Positions 48,345 through 56,025 of a stretch of DNA of 64,000 bases are shown one piece after another. Position numbers and translations under genes: made by a program. The notes beneath the pieces are model-generated. The model was given only the letters and a program-made list of their open reading frames with translations. It was not told the DNA's origin and made no database searches. The stretch spans positions 1 through 64,000 of the forward strand of contig CAYYRC010000002.1 in NCBI GenBank assembly GCA_964474045.1. The letters run 5' to 3'. Every line of letters starts with the position of its first letter. The stretch's first letter is position 1. Source of the stretch: JACJWR01 sp964474045. Its GTDB lineage: Bacteria; Actinomycetota; Actinomycetes; S36-B12; UBA10799.

Positions 48345-48365
48345 CCGCGGCCGGGGCCACCGCGG
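48345..48365 (-). terminator. Possible terminator after the glycerate kinase gene
   Basis: Read on the minus strand, CCGCGG, a nine-base loop and CCGCGG form a 6-bp stem, followed by AATAAGTT. It lies five bases past the stop at 48370, in the 104-bp gap before the Fe-S carrier gene. Short stem, so uncertain. Confidence 0.35.
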
Positions 48366-48369
48366 GCGC

Positions 48370-49509
48370 TCAGCGACTGCCGCGACGCGACCAGGTCGCC
48401 GCGACCCGCTCAGCCGCGTCCGCCAGAGCCTGCGCCGGCCGGGCCATCGACTCCGCCAGTCCCGCCGCGTCGTCCCCGGCGCCGAGCATCGACGCCACCG
48501 AGTAGGCCGCGGCGACGCCGATGCCGGTGTAGTCCCGCCGGCCGACGGAGACCTGGCCGGCGAGCACGACACAGGGCTCGGCCTCGCGCAGCGCGATGGA
48601 GGCGATGCCGGACACGACCTTGCCGCGCAGCGACTGCAGGTCGAAGCAGCCCTCGCCGGTCACCACCAGGTCGGCATCGGCGATCTCGCGCGGGAGGTCG
48701 AGGATGTCCATGACGGTTCGGATTCCAGGGACGCGCTCTCCCCCGAGCTGCAGCAGCGCGTAGCCCAGTCCTCCCGCGGCGCCCGCGCCGAGGGCCACTG
48801 CCGGGTCCTTGCCGTCGGGACGTCGCCCCACCAGTCCGGCGAAGTGCTCGAGGGCGGCGTCGAGGTCCATGCACTCGGACGGCGACGCGCCCTTCTGCTC
48901 CCCATAGTTGCGCGCCGCGCCGCGCAGGCCCAGCAGCGGATTGTCGACGTCAGTGGCCGCGATGAGGGTGACTCCGGCCACAGCAGCCCGGGCAGGCGCT
49001 ATGTCCACCGAGTGCAGGCGGGCGAGCGAGCGACCACCGGAGTCCAGCGCGCGATCGGCCTCCGCCCCCAGCGCCGACAGCAGGCCGGCACCCGCGTCGT
49101 TGGTGGCGCTACCGCCCAAGCCCACGACGACCATGGTGGCCCCTTCGGCGATGGCCGCCAGCACGAGCTGCCCGACGCCGAACGTGGTCGTGCGCCCAGG
49201 GTCGCGCCGATCCGGCGGCACGAGCTGCAGGCCGCAGGCCTGCGCCGCCTCGATGTAAGCGGTCTGGCCGTCCAGGGCGAAGGTGGCGAGGACGCGTTCC
49301 CCCAGCGGTCCCAGGACCTCGACCTCGCGCAGCTGCGCCCCAAGGCCGGCCGCGACCACCGGCACGAAGCCCGGCCCGCCGTCGGACATCGGGCGCAGCA
49401 CCAGCTGGTCGGTGGGCGCTGCGCGCGCCCAGCCGTCGGCTATGGCTCGGGCGGCCTGCACCGCGTTGAGCGTGCCGGTGAAGCAGTCGGGGGCGATGAG
49501 CACTCGCAC
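48370..49509 (-). CDS. Glycerate kinase (GlxK/GarK family)
   Basis: 379 residues. VLIAPDCFTGTLNAVQAARAIADGW and the PMSDGGPGF motif at the N-terminus are diagnostic of the GarK/GlxK family, and VVGLGGSATNDAGAGLLSALG is the central glycine-rich motif. It phosphorylates D-glycerate to 2-phosphoglycerate. GTG start at 49509. Same position as Rv2205c in M. tuberculosis. Divergent from nadA with a 53-bp gap that probably carries both promoters (TACGCT-like hexamers on each strand). Confidence 0.9.
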   Translation of the reverse strand: MRVLIAPDCFTGTLNAVQAARAIADGWARAAPTDQLVLRPMSDGGPGFVPVVAAGLGAQLREVEVLGPLGERVLATFALDGQTAYIEAAQACGLQLVPPDRRDPGRTTTFGVGQLVLAAIAEGATMVVVGLGGSATNDAGAGLLSALGAEADRALDSGGRSLARLHSVDIAPARAAVAGVTLIAATDVDNPLLGLRGAARNYGEQKGASPSECMDLDAALEHFAGLVGRRPDGKDPAVALGAGAAGGLGYALLQLGGERVPGIRTVMDILDLPREIADADLVVTGEGCFDLQSLRGKVVSGIASIALREAEPCVVLAGQVSVGRRDYTGIGVAAAYSVASMLGAGDDAAGLAESMARPAQALADAAERVAATWSRRGSR

Positions 49510-49550
49510 GATCCGGCAGCGTATCGCACGAGCGAGGCGGCGGGGCGTGT

Positions 49551-49556
49551 CAAGAT
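49551..49556 (+). promoter_or_regulatory. Putative -10 element of nadA (leaderless)
   Basis: CAAGAT ends six bases before the nadA ATG; no Shine-Dalgarno sequence is present. Confidence 0.4.
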
Positions 49557-49562
49557 ACGCTC

Positions 49563-50795
49563 ATGCCGACCCAGGGAGCAGCCGCCGTCAGCGCAGCCGG
49601 ATCCGGTGTGGCGTCGTTCGCGGAACCCGACCCCAGCCCGCTAGCCCTGCTGCTGCTGGGCCAGGACGCCGACCCGCTCAGCGAGCGGGGCGTGGACTGT
49701 CCCGGCGCGCTGCCAAGTCCCAGCGACCCCGGGCTGCTGGCCCGGGCACGCGCCGCCCGCGACGCCCTCGGGGATCGCGCGTTCGTGCTCGGCCACCACT
49801 ACCAGCGCGACGAGGTCATCGAGTTCGCCGACGTCACCGGCGACTCCTTCAAGCTCGCCCGCGAGGCGGCGGCCCGCCCCGACAGCCCCTACATCGTGTT
49901 CTGCGGGGTGCACTTCATGGCGGAGAGCGCCGACATCCTGACCAGCGCCGAGCAGCAGGTGGTTCTGCCGGACCTGGCGGCGGGCTGCTCGATGGCGGAC
50001 ATGGCGGCGATCGACCAGGTGGAGGCGTGCTGGCGCGAGCTTGCGGCGCTGGGGCTCGCGGACGGGACTGTCCCCGTCACCTACATGAACTCCTCGGCGG
50101 CGATCAAGGCCTTCACCGGACGGCACGGCGGCACCGTGTGCACGTCTTCCAACGCGAAAGCGTCCCTGGAGTGGGCCTTCGGGCAAGGCGAGCGGGTGCT
50201 GTTCCTGCCGGACCAGCACCTGGGCCGCAACACCGCGGTGCTCGACCTGGGGCTCGGGCTGGAGGACTGCGTGGTCTACAACCCCCACCGCCCACGCGGA
50301 GGGTTGAGCGACGAGCAGCTCAAGCGCGCGAAGATGATCCTGTGGCGCGGGCACTGCTCGGTCCACGGGCGCTTCACGGCCGACAGCGTCGCCGACGTGC
50401 GCGAGCGCATCCCCGGGGTCAACGTGCTCGTACATCCGGAATGTCGCCACGAGGTCGTCCTGGGCGCCGACGTCGTCGGTTCGACCGAGCACATCATCAC
50501 CACGCTGGCGGCCGCCCAGCCGGGCAGCTCCTGGGCCATCGGCACGGAGCTCAACCTGGTGCGGCGGCTGGCCCGCATGCACCCGGACAAGCAGATCGTG
50601 TTCCTGGATCGCACCGTCTGCTACTGCTCGACCATGAACCGCATCGACCTGCCGCACCTGGTCTGGACCCTGGAGAACCTGGCCGCCGGCCGCGTCGTGA
50701 ACCGGATCGAGGTTGACCCGGACGTCGCGTACTACGCCCGGGTGGCCCTCGACCAGATGCTCGCCCTACCGGGAGTCAGCGCCAAGCGGGACTGA
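49563..50795 (+). CDS. nadA: Quinolinate synthase
   Basis: 410 residues, the longer type. Condenses iminoaspartate with dihydroxyacetone phosphate to quinolinate using a [4Fe-4S] cluster. Motifs: FVLGHHYQRDEVIEFADVTGDS, VFCGVHFMAESADIL (first cluster Cys), YMNSSAAIKAF, NVLVHPECRHEVV (second Cys), GTELNLVRRLARMHPDKQ and DRTVCYCSTMNRI (third Cys). The first 55 residues are a poorly conserved extension. No nadB or nadC gene follows here. The 3' end overlaps convergent ltrA by 30 bp. Confidence 0.94.
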   Translation: MPTQGAAAVSAAGSGVASFAEPDPSPLALLLLGQDADPLSERGVDCPGALPSPSDPGLLARARAARDALGDRAFVLGHHYQRDEVIEFADVTGDSFKLAREAAARPDSPYIVFCGVHFMAESADILTSAEQQVVLPDLAAGCSMADMAAIDQVEACWRELAALGLADGTVPVTYMNSSAAIKAFTGRHGGTVCTSSNAKASLEWAFGQGERVLFLPDQHLGRNTAVLDLGLGLEDCVVYNPHRPRGGLSDEQLKRAKMILWRGHCSVHGRFTADSVADVRERIPGVNVLVHPECRHEVVLGADVVGSTEHIITTLAAAQPGSSWAIGTELNLVRRLARMHPDKQIVFLDRTVCYCSTMNRIDLPHLVWTLENLAAGRVVNRIEVDPDVAYYARVALDQMLALPGVSAKRD

Positions 50796-51917
50796 CGCCG
50801 CCAGCGTCAGCCCGGCCGCGGCGATCACCACGAGCGCCCAGGCCGGCAGCCACGGCCCGAGGGCGCCGCCCGCGACCACCACCGCTGCCCCCAGCCACAG
50901 GCGCAGCGGGACCCGCACTCCGGCCCGCACCAGCAGCAGGCCCAGCCCACCCACCAGCAGCACCCCGGCCACCGCCAGGGACGGGGCCGCCAACCCATGC
51001 AGATGGGCGTCGAGGCCATCCTCAGCGATCGCGGCTGCGGACTTCTTCAGCCAGAGCGCCATCGCCACGATCCCGCCGATCACCAGCAGATGGCCATACG
51101 AGTAGACGTCCCTGGCCATGCGCACCTGGCTCAGCCCGGTATCCCGCTCCAAGGCCGCCTCCAGCGCTGGCGCCACCCGCCGGAAGTACAGCAGGTAGAC
51201 CAGCGACGCCAGCAGCGCACCCATGACCACCAGCGCCATGACTCCCGCGGTAGGGACCTTCGCAGAGGCCGCCAAACCCAGCGCGATCAGCGACTCGCCG
51301 ATCGCGATGATGACGATGAGCCCGTGTCGCTCCACGAAGTGCCCCACCGACAGGAACCAGCCGCGACCGCCGCCGACAAAGGCCCCGATCGGGTCGATGA
51401 CGACCGCCAGCAGCACCAGCACCACCTGCGCATTCCCGCCCACCAGAGCCCCGGCGAGCAGGAGGGCTCCGGCCAGCGCCACGCTGACGCCCAGGCGTGC
51501 CGCGGCCGTCCGCAGCCCCGGGGTGGATGCCCCCAACAGCAGGAAGAGCACGATGTGGAGCCCGCGCACGGCGAGGTAGAACACCACCGCCACCACCGCC
51601 CACACCGTGCCGGCGAACCACTGCGGCAGGGCGACGGCCACGACGAACATCGCGGCCATGCTGCCGAGCAGGGCGGCAGTGGCCGAGCGATCGTCTACTG
51701 CCGCGCTGGTCCCGAGCCAGGAGTACGCCACCCAGGCCCAGTAGGTCAGGGACAGCAGGAGCACCCCTTGGAGCACCCCCATCGGCGTCGGCTCGGCGCT
51801 GATGAAGGCCGTGACCTGGGTGATCGCGAAGACGAAGACCAGGTCGAAGAACAGTTCGAGCGAGCTGACGCCGTGGGCATCATCCGCTCTGCGCAGGTTG
51901 ATCATGTTCATCCCCAT
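50766..51917 (-). CDS. Low-temperature-requirement A (LtrA) family membrane protein
   Basis: 383 residues with about twelve membrane helices. The N-terminus SSLELFFDLVFVFAITQV is the LtrA signature, and LSVGHFVERHGLIVIIAIGESLIALG is the second conserved block. Function unknown in bacteria. Three in-frame ATGs (51917, 51911, 51905) are possible; the 26-bp palindrome between ltrA and marR supplies a CATAAT hexamer that ends at 51916 on this strand, so a leaderless start at 51905 (MINLRR) is the more likely one. Probably repressed by the divergent MarR protein. 3' end overlaps nadA by 30 bp. Confidence 0.85.
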   Translation of the reverse strand: MGMNMINLRRADDAHGVSSLELFFDLVFVFAITQVTAFISAEPTPMGVLQGVLLLSLTYWAWVAYSWLGTSAAVDDRSATAALLGSMAAMFVVAVALPQWFAGTVWAVVAVVFYLAVRGLHIVLFLLLGASTPGLRTAAARLGVSVALAGALLLAGALVGGNAQVVLVLLAVVIDPIGAFVGGGRGWFLSVGHFVERHGLIVIIAIGESLIALGLAASAKVPTAGVMALVVMGALLASLVYLLYFRRVAPALEAALERDTGLSQVRMARDVYSYGHLLVIGGIVAMALWLKKSAAAIAEDGLDAHLHGLAAPSLAVAGVLLVGGLGLLLVRAGVRVPLRLWLGAAVVVAGGALGPWLPAWALVVIAAAGLTLAASVPLGADSR

Positions 51918-51941
51918 TATGCTTTGATATCAAAGCATAAT
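51916..51941. promoter_or_regulatory. 26-bp perfect palindrome, probable MarR operator and divergent promoter
   Basis: The arm ATTATGCTTTGAT (51916-51928) is exactly the reverse complement of 51929-51941. It sits in the only gap between divergent ltrA and marR. Each arm ends in CATAAT when read outward, a good -10 hexamer, so a bound dimer would cover both promoters. AT-rich composition stands out from the flanking sequence. Confidence 0.85.
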
Positions 51942-51953
51942 ACTGTGGGTCTC

Positions 51954-52466
51954 ATGGCGGGCGAACCACCAGACAGTGTGAGCGCCCTGCTGCGCGACTG
52001 GGCACGGGTCGAGCCGGGGATGGACCTGTCGGCCACCGGCGTGGTGGTGCGCCTCGGCCGAATCCGGGCGCAGATCGAGGCCCAGCTGGGTGAGCTGTAC
52101 CAGGCGCACGGGTTGAGCGCGGCCGACTTCGCGGCCCTGTCCATCCTGCGCCGCGCGGGCGAGACGCCCATGAGCGGACTGGCCGAGGGCCTCTACCTCA
52201 CCGCAGGGACCGTCACCCCGAGGGTGCGACGGCTGGTCGGGGCCGGGCTCGCGACCGTGCGCCGGGATCCGCAGGACAGCCGCGTGCAACTGGTGGCGAT
52301 GACGCCCGAGGGCCGCTCGGCGTTCGACCGGGTGGTCGGCGGCCACCTGGAGATCCAGCGCCACAGCCTCACCGCGCTCACCGCCGACGAGCAGGTGCTG
52401 CTGGCAGAGTTGCTCACCCGGGTCCTCGCCGACCTGGAGTCCCGACGGCCCGACGGCATGCCGTAG
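51954..52466 (+). CDS. MarR-family transcriptional regulator
   Basis: 170 residues. Winged-helix core: HGLSAADFAALSILRRAG, GLAEGLYLTAGTVTPRVRRLVGAGLATVRRDPQDSRVQLVAMTPEGR, with the recognition helix and the DxR...V wing. Long N- and C-terminal helices provide the dimer interface. Typical members are repressors that release DNA on binding small phenolic or lipophilic molecules or on cysteine oxidation; no cysteine is present here, so ligand binding is more likely. Divergent from ltrA with the 26-bp palindrome between them. Confidence 0.9.
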   Translation: MAGEPPDSVSALLRDWARVEPGMDLSATGVVVRLGRIRAQIEAQLGELYQAHGLSAADFAALSILRRAGETPMSGLAEGLYLTAGTVTPRVRRLVGAGLATVRRDPQDSRVQLVAMTPEGRSAFDRVVGGHLEIQRHSLTALTADEQVLLAELLTRVLADLESRRPDGMP

Positions 52467-53000
52467 CTAGCGCAGGCCGGGGGCGTCCCAGAGGGCCCCC
52501 CAAAGGCGCAGATCCCGTTCCATGGGCAGCGTCCAATCCAGCAGATCGCGCAGCCGCAGTTCGGTCAGGTTGTCCCGTTGCCGGGTGTCCGCGTCGGCAT
52601 CGAGCTCCGGCACGAAGGGGTAGAAGGTGCCGGTGTCGAAGCGGAACACGATCGCGAACAGCCGACCGGCCGGACCGCGCCAGCCCATGAGCGCGCAGAG
52701 CGGATCGCCCGCACCGGCATCGGGATCGGCGACCGCCGCGGCCACGGCGACCAGCGCCGGCACGAGGTCGTCGTCGCTGCCGCTGGTGAGCTCCACCCAG
52801 CTGAAGCCGAACTCATCTGTGACGTGGCGATACGACACGGATGCGGGCAGTGCGACGCCGGCGAGCGATGCGGGGGCGGCGCCCTCGGCCGCCCGATAGG
52901 CCATTGCCGCCGATCCGGTGCCGACGCAGCCGGATGAGTTGAGGCGCTGGACGCCGCGGGCCAGCGCCGCCAGACCGTCCTGCCTGCCGCGGCGGGGCAC
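52467..53000 (-). CDS. PspA-associated protein PspAB-like
   Basis: 177 residues. The block VTDEFGFSWVELTSGSDDDLVPALVAVAAAV followed by LFAIVFRFDTGTFYPFVPE matches the actinobacterial PspAB family found directly after pspA. The GTG start abuts the pspA stop with no gap, so the two are coupled. The N-terminal 30 residues diverge from the usual PspAB start and may be truncated or start further inside. PspAB likely assists the PspA membrane-stress response; its mechanism is not known. Confidence 0.72.
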   Translation of the reverse strand: MPRRGRQDGLAALARGVQRLNSSGCVGTGSAAMAYRAAEGAAPASLAGVALPASVSYRHVTDEFGFSWVELTSGSDDDLVPALVAVAAAVADPDAGAGDPLCALMGWRGPAGRLFAIVFRFDTGTFYPFVPELDADADTRQRDNLTELRLRDLLDWTLPMERDLRLWGALWDAPGLR

Positions 53001-53762
53001 CTAGCCCTGCGGCTCGGCCTGCGGCTTGGAGGTCGGCGCCTCGACCGCGGGCTTGGGCGCCGGGCCGTCGAGCTCGGCCTGCAGCCGGGCGAGGGAATCC
53101 TCCACCTCGGAGGCGCCGGCGATGCGCTCGAGCTCAGCGTCCAGCGGGTCCTTGGTGGCACCCGTGGCGTCGGGCAGCATGCCCGAGGAGACGAGCTCGT
53201 CCAGGGCCCCTGCCCGCGCCGTCATCTGCGCCGTGCGGTCCTCGGCGCGCTGGATCGCCAGCCCGACCTCGCCGAGCTCGTCGGAGATCCCGGTGACGGC
53301 CTCATTGATCTTGGTCTGCGCCTCAGCCGCGGAGTACGTCGCCTTGATGGTCTCCTTCTTCGTGCGGAAGGCCTCCACGCGAGCCTGCAGCTGCTGAGCA
53401 GACTGGGTGAGCTTCTCCTCCTGCTGCTGCAGTCCCGCGAGCTGCGTCTGCAGGTCGGACAGCTGGCTGGTCAAGTAGCTCCGGCGGGTCAGGGCCTCGC
53501 GAGCAAGGTCCTCACGGCCGGCCTTCAGGGCGGCGCGGGCCTGCTGCTCGAGCTTGGCCGACTGCGCCTCGAGCTGGGCGATCTGAAGCTCCAGCCGCTT
53601 GCGCGAGGTGGCGACGTCCGCGACGCCCCGGCGGACCTTCTGGAGCAGATCAAGCTGCTTCTCGTAGCTGTAGTCCAGCGTCTGGCGCGGGTCCTCTGCC
53701 CGGTCAAGGGCCTTGCTGGCCTTGGAGTTGAAGATCAGCTTGAACCGCTGCCACATTCCCAT
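53001..53762 (-). CDS. pspA: PspA/IM30 family membrane-stress protein
   Basis: 253 residues of almost continuous helix. MGMWQRFKLIFNSKASKALDRAEDPRQTLDYSYEKQLDLLQKVRRGVADV is the amphipathic anchor and first coiled-coil helix of PspA/Vipp1 proteins (written here as MGMWQRFKLIF and EDPRQTLDYSYEKQ). Helices with LEAQSAKLEQQARAALKAG and LARLQAELDG follow; the end is Pro/Ala-rich. ESCRT-III-like protein that assembles on damaged inner membrane. Followed directly by the PspAB-like gene. No PspB/C homologue or ClgR gene is adjacent. Divergent from the DUF3043 gene. Confidence 0.9.
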   Translation of the reverse strand: MGMWQRFKLIFNSKASKALDRAEDPRQTLDYSYEKQLDLLQKVRRGVADVATSRKRLELQIAQLEAQSAKLEQQARAALKAGREDLAREALTRRSYLTSQLSDLQTQLAGLQQQEEKLTQSAQQLQARVEAFRTKKETIKATYSAAEAQTKINEAVTGISDELGEVGLAIQRAEDRTAQMTARAGALDELVSSGMLPDATGATKDPLDAELERIAGASEVEDSLARLQAELDGPAPKPAVEAPTSKPQAEPQG

Positions 53763-53826
53763 GGCGCAAAGCGTAAGCCATCGGCGCGCCTGCGGGTGGC
53801 TCGACGGCGCCCGGCCGGGCGCAGCG

Positions 53827-53832
53827 TACGCT
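53827..53832 (+). promoter_or_regulatory. Putative -10 element of the DUF3043 gene (leaderless)
   Basis: TACGCT ends six bases before the GTG at 53839, with no Shine-Dalgarno sequence. Confidence 0.42.
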
Positions 53833-53838
53833 TGCGGC

Positions 53839-54462
53839 GTGTTCCGCCGATCCAAGAGCGCCGACGACGCTGACGCCCAGACCCCGACCACTGCCAAGCC
53901 CGAAGGGTCCGGGGCCAGCGCCGGCAAGGGCCACGCGACGCCCAAGCGCCGCGACGCCGAGGCCGCGCGCAAGACGGCGCTGAAGGTCCCCGCCGACCCC
54001 AAGGCCGCGAAGAGGGCGATGCGCGAGCGCGACCGCGTCGCCCGGGCCGAGCAGCGCGAGGCGATGATGCGGGGCGACGAGCGGGCGCTGCCGCAGCGCG
54101 ACCGGGGACCGGCCAGGGCCTTCGTGCGGCAGTGGGTGGACAGCCGACGCCTGATCGCGGAGTTCTTCCTGCCGCTGGTGGTGCTCGTCCTCATCTTCAC
54201 CCTCATCCCCAACGAGATGCTCCGCTTCTACGCGAGCATCTCGTGGTACGCCATCCTGTTGGTCGTGATCGTGGACCTGACGGTCACGGGCCTGCGGCTC
54301 TCCCGCGCCCTCAAGGCGCAGTTCCCGGACAAGGCCGATCGCAAGGGGGCGGTCTTCTACGGCATCATGCGGGCGATGCAGATTCGTCGGCTGCGGGTGC
54401 CGCTGCCCCAAGTCAAGGCCGGCGGCGCACCCGTGCCGCCGAAGAAGCCTCGAACCCGGTAG
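53839..54462 (+). CDS. DUF3043 membrane protein
   Basis: 207 residues from GTG 53839. N-terminal basic region (VFRRSKSADDAD...KGHATPKRRDAEAARK) is the usual DUF3043 start and favours this codon over upstream ones. GDERALPQRDRGPARAFVRQWVDSRRLIAEFFLP leads into two membrane helices (about 115-155) and a basic C-terminal tail. The family is confined to actinobacteria and has no known function. It stands divergent to pspA, the usual order in several genera, which may hint at a role in membrane homeostasis. Confidence 0.85.
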   Translation: MFRRSKSADDADAQTPTTAKPEGSGASAGKGHATPKRRDAEAARKTALKVPADPKAAKRAMRERDRVARAEQREAMMRGDERALPQRDRGPARAFVRQWVDSRRLIAEFFLPLVVLVLIFTLIPNEMLRFYASISWYAILLVVIVDLTVTGLRLSRALKAQFPDKADRKGAVFYGIMRAMQIRRLRVPLPQVKAGGAPVPPKKPRTR

Positions 54463-54501
54463 CAGACCCGGCCGAATGAGGCGCCCGGCGCGGATCGCGC
54501 C

Positions 54502-54507
54502 TAGGCT
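54502..54507 (+). promoter_or_regulatory. Putative -10 element of the aldo/keto reductase gene (leaderless)
   Basis: TAGGCT ends six bases before the ATG at 54514; no Shine-Dalgarno sequence. Confidence 0.42.
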
Positions 54508-54513
54508 GGCGCG

Positions 54514-55512
54514 ATGGAGCACCGACGCCTCGGCACGAGCGGGCTGAAGGTCAGCGAGCTGGCCTTCGGGAACTGGCTGACCCACGCCGGACAGGTGGAG
54601 CGGGACACGGCAGTGCGCTGCGTCCACGCCGCCCTGGACGCCGGCATCACGACCTTCGACACCGCCGACGTCTACGCCGCCACGCGGGCCGAGACGGTGC
54701 TGGGCGAGGCGCTGGCAGGGCAGCGCCGCGAGGGCCTGGAAATCTGCTCCAAGACCTACTTCCCCACCGGTCCCGGGGTCAACGATCGCGGCCTGTCGCG
54801 CAAACACATCATGGAGGCCTGCCACGGCTCGCTGCGCCGGCTGGGGGTGGACTACCTGGATCTATACCAAGCGCACCGCTACGACTACGAGACGCCGCTC
54901 GAGGAGACCCTGCGGGCCTTCGACGACCTCGTCCGCCAGGGCAAGGTGCTGTACATCGGGGTGTCGGAGTGGCGTGCCGACCAGATCCAGGCTGCGGTCG
55001 ACCTGGCGGCGCAGATGGGCTTCGACCGCATCGTGTCCAACCAGCCGCAGTACTCGGCGCTGTGGCGGGTGATCGAAGCCGAGGTCCAGCCCGTGTGCCG
55101 GGCCGCCGGAATCGGGCAGCTGGTGTGGTCGCCGCTGGCGCAGGGGGTCCTGACCGGCAAGTACGCGCCGGGCTCGGTGCCGCCGGCCGACTCCCGGGCG
55201 GCGGACCCGAAGGCGGGCGCCTTCGTCCAACGCTGGCTGAAAGATGACGTGCTGACGGCAGTGGCACAGCTCGCACCGCTGGCGGCCGAGACCGACCTGA
55301 GCATCGGGCAGCTGGCCCTGGCATGGGTGCTGGGCAACGACAACGTCAGCGCCGCGATCATCGGCGCCACCCGCCCGGAGCAGGTCGCTGCCAACGCCCG
55401 AGCGACCGGGGTTGAGCTGGACGCCGACCTGCGCGGACGCATCGACGCCGTCCTGGCCCCGGTCGCGGTCATGGACCCGTCGATGACCCAGTCCCCCAAT
55501 CCCCGCCCCTGA
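54514..55512 (+). CDS. Aldo/keto reductase, Kv-beta-like
   Basis: 332-residue TIM-barrel NADPH-dependent reductase. The catalytic tetrad is visible: Asp and Tyr in TFDTADVYAATRAE, Lys in EICSKTYFPTG, His in DYLDLYQAHRYD. MEHRRLGTSGLKVSELAFGNWLTHAG at the start and PLAQGVLTGKYAPGS in the second half match the potassium-channel beta-subunit-like (AKR6/YghZ) group that reduces aldehydes and ketones. Substrate not predictable. Followed after 24 bp by a 71-residue gene, probably in the same transcript. Confidence 0.92.
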   Translation: MEHRRLGTSGLKVSELAFGNWLTHAGQVERDTAVRCVHAALDAGITTFDTADVYAATRAETVLGEALAGQRREGLEICSKTYFPTGPGVNDRGLSRKHIMEACHGSLRRLGVDYLDLYQAHRYDYETPLEETLRAFDDLVRQGKVLYIGVSEWRADQIQAAVDLAAQMGFDRIVSNQPQYSALWRVIEAEVQPVCRAAGIGQLVWSPLAQGVLTGKYAPGSVPPADSRAADPKAGAFVQRWLKDDVLTAVAQLAPLAAETDLSIGQLALAWVLGNDNVSAAIIGATRPEQVAANARATGVELDADLRGRIDAVLAPVAVMDPSMTQSPNPRP

Positions 55513-55536
55513 CCAGCCACCCCACCGGAGGAACCC

Positions 55537-55752
55537 ATGGCATTCACCTGGCGCTATCTACGAGCCGACGGATCCGAGGTCGCCGATCTGCCGGCCGCCG
55601 CGACCTCGCAGGCGTTCCCGTCGCAGTCCGAGGCCGAGTCCTGGGTGGGCGAGACCTGGCGCGATCTGCTGGCCGGCGGAATAGACGCCGTGGCGCTGGT
55701 GGACGGCGACGTGCTGGTCTACGGGCCGATGAGCCTGCACCCGGCGGAATAG
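55537..55752 (+). CDS. Small conserved actinobacterial protein
   Basis: 71 residues: FTWRYLRADGSEVADLP, SQSEAESWVGETWRDLLAGGIDAVALVDGD and VYGPMSLHPAE. A strong GGAGG site lies ten bases before the ATG. Small soluble proteins with this FTWRY/SQ.DAE.W/YGPM pattern are widespread in actinobacteria, with no known function. No cysteines or membrane segment. Lies between the aldo/keto reductase and the cobalamin riboswitch. Confidence 0.8.
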   Translation: MAFTWRYLRADGSEVADLPAAATSQAFPSQSEAESWVGETWRDLLAGGIDAVALVDGDVLVYGPMSLHPAE

Positions 55753-55799
55753 CGCAATCGACGACCGGGGCTGCTCGTCGTCGCCCCGCTGTGGTGCAA

Positions 55800-55940
55800 T
55801 GGTGGACGGCCCGACGTCCAGTGCGAAGGGCCGCGCGCGATCACCTCGCAGGGGAAGCCGGTGCGAATCCGGCGCTGTCCCGCAACCGTGAGCCCCGTCA
55901 GGGGTGAGTCGGAATACCTGCCGATCACGCGGATCCCAAC
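55800..55940 (+). promoter_or_regulatory. Cobalamin riboswitch (B12 element)
   Basis: The conserved core is clear: GGGGAAGCCGGTGCGAATCC at 55851-55870, GGCGCTGTCCCGCAACCGTG at 55871-55890 (B12-box region), a variable stem with GAGCCCCGTCAGGGGTGAGT, and GAGTCGGAATACCTGCC at 55906-55922. It precedes the corrinoid uptake and salvage operon, whose first ATG is at 56026, and should shut it down when adenosylcobalamin or a related corrinoid is abundant. Outer borders are approximate. Confidence 0.93.
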
Positions 55941-56025
55941 CACCGTCGTGGTCAGCGGTGGAGGGTGCGAACATGCCGCAGCCTCCAGCGACGCCCGCGC
56001 CCGGCACCCGCGAGAGGATCGCCCG

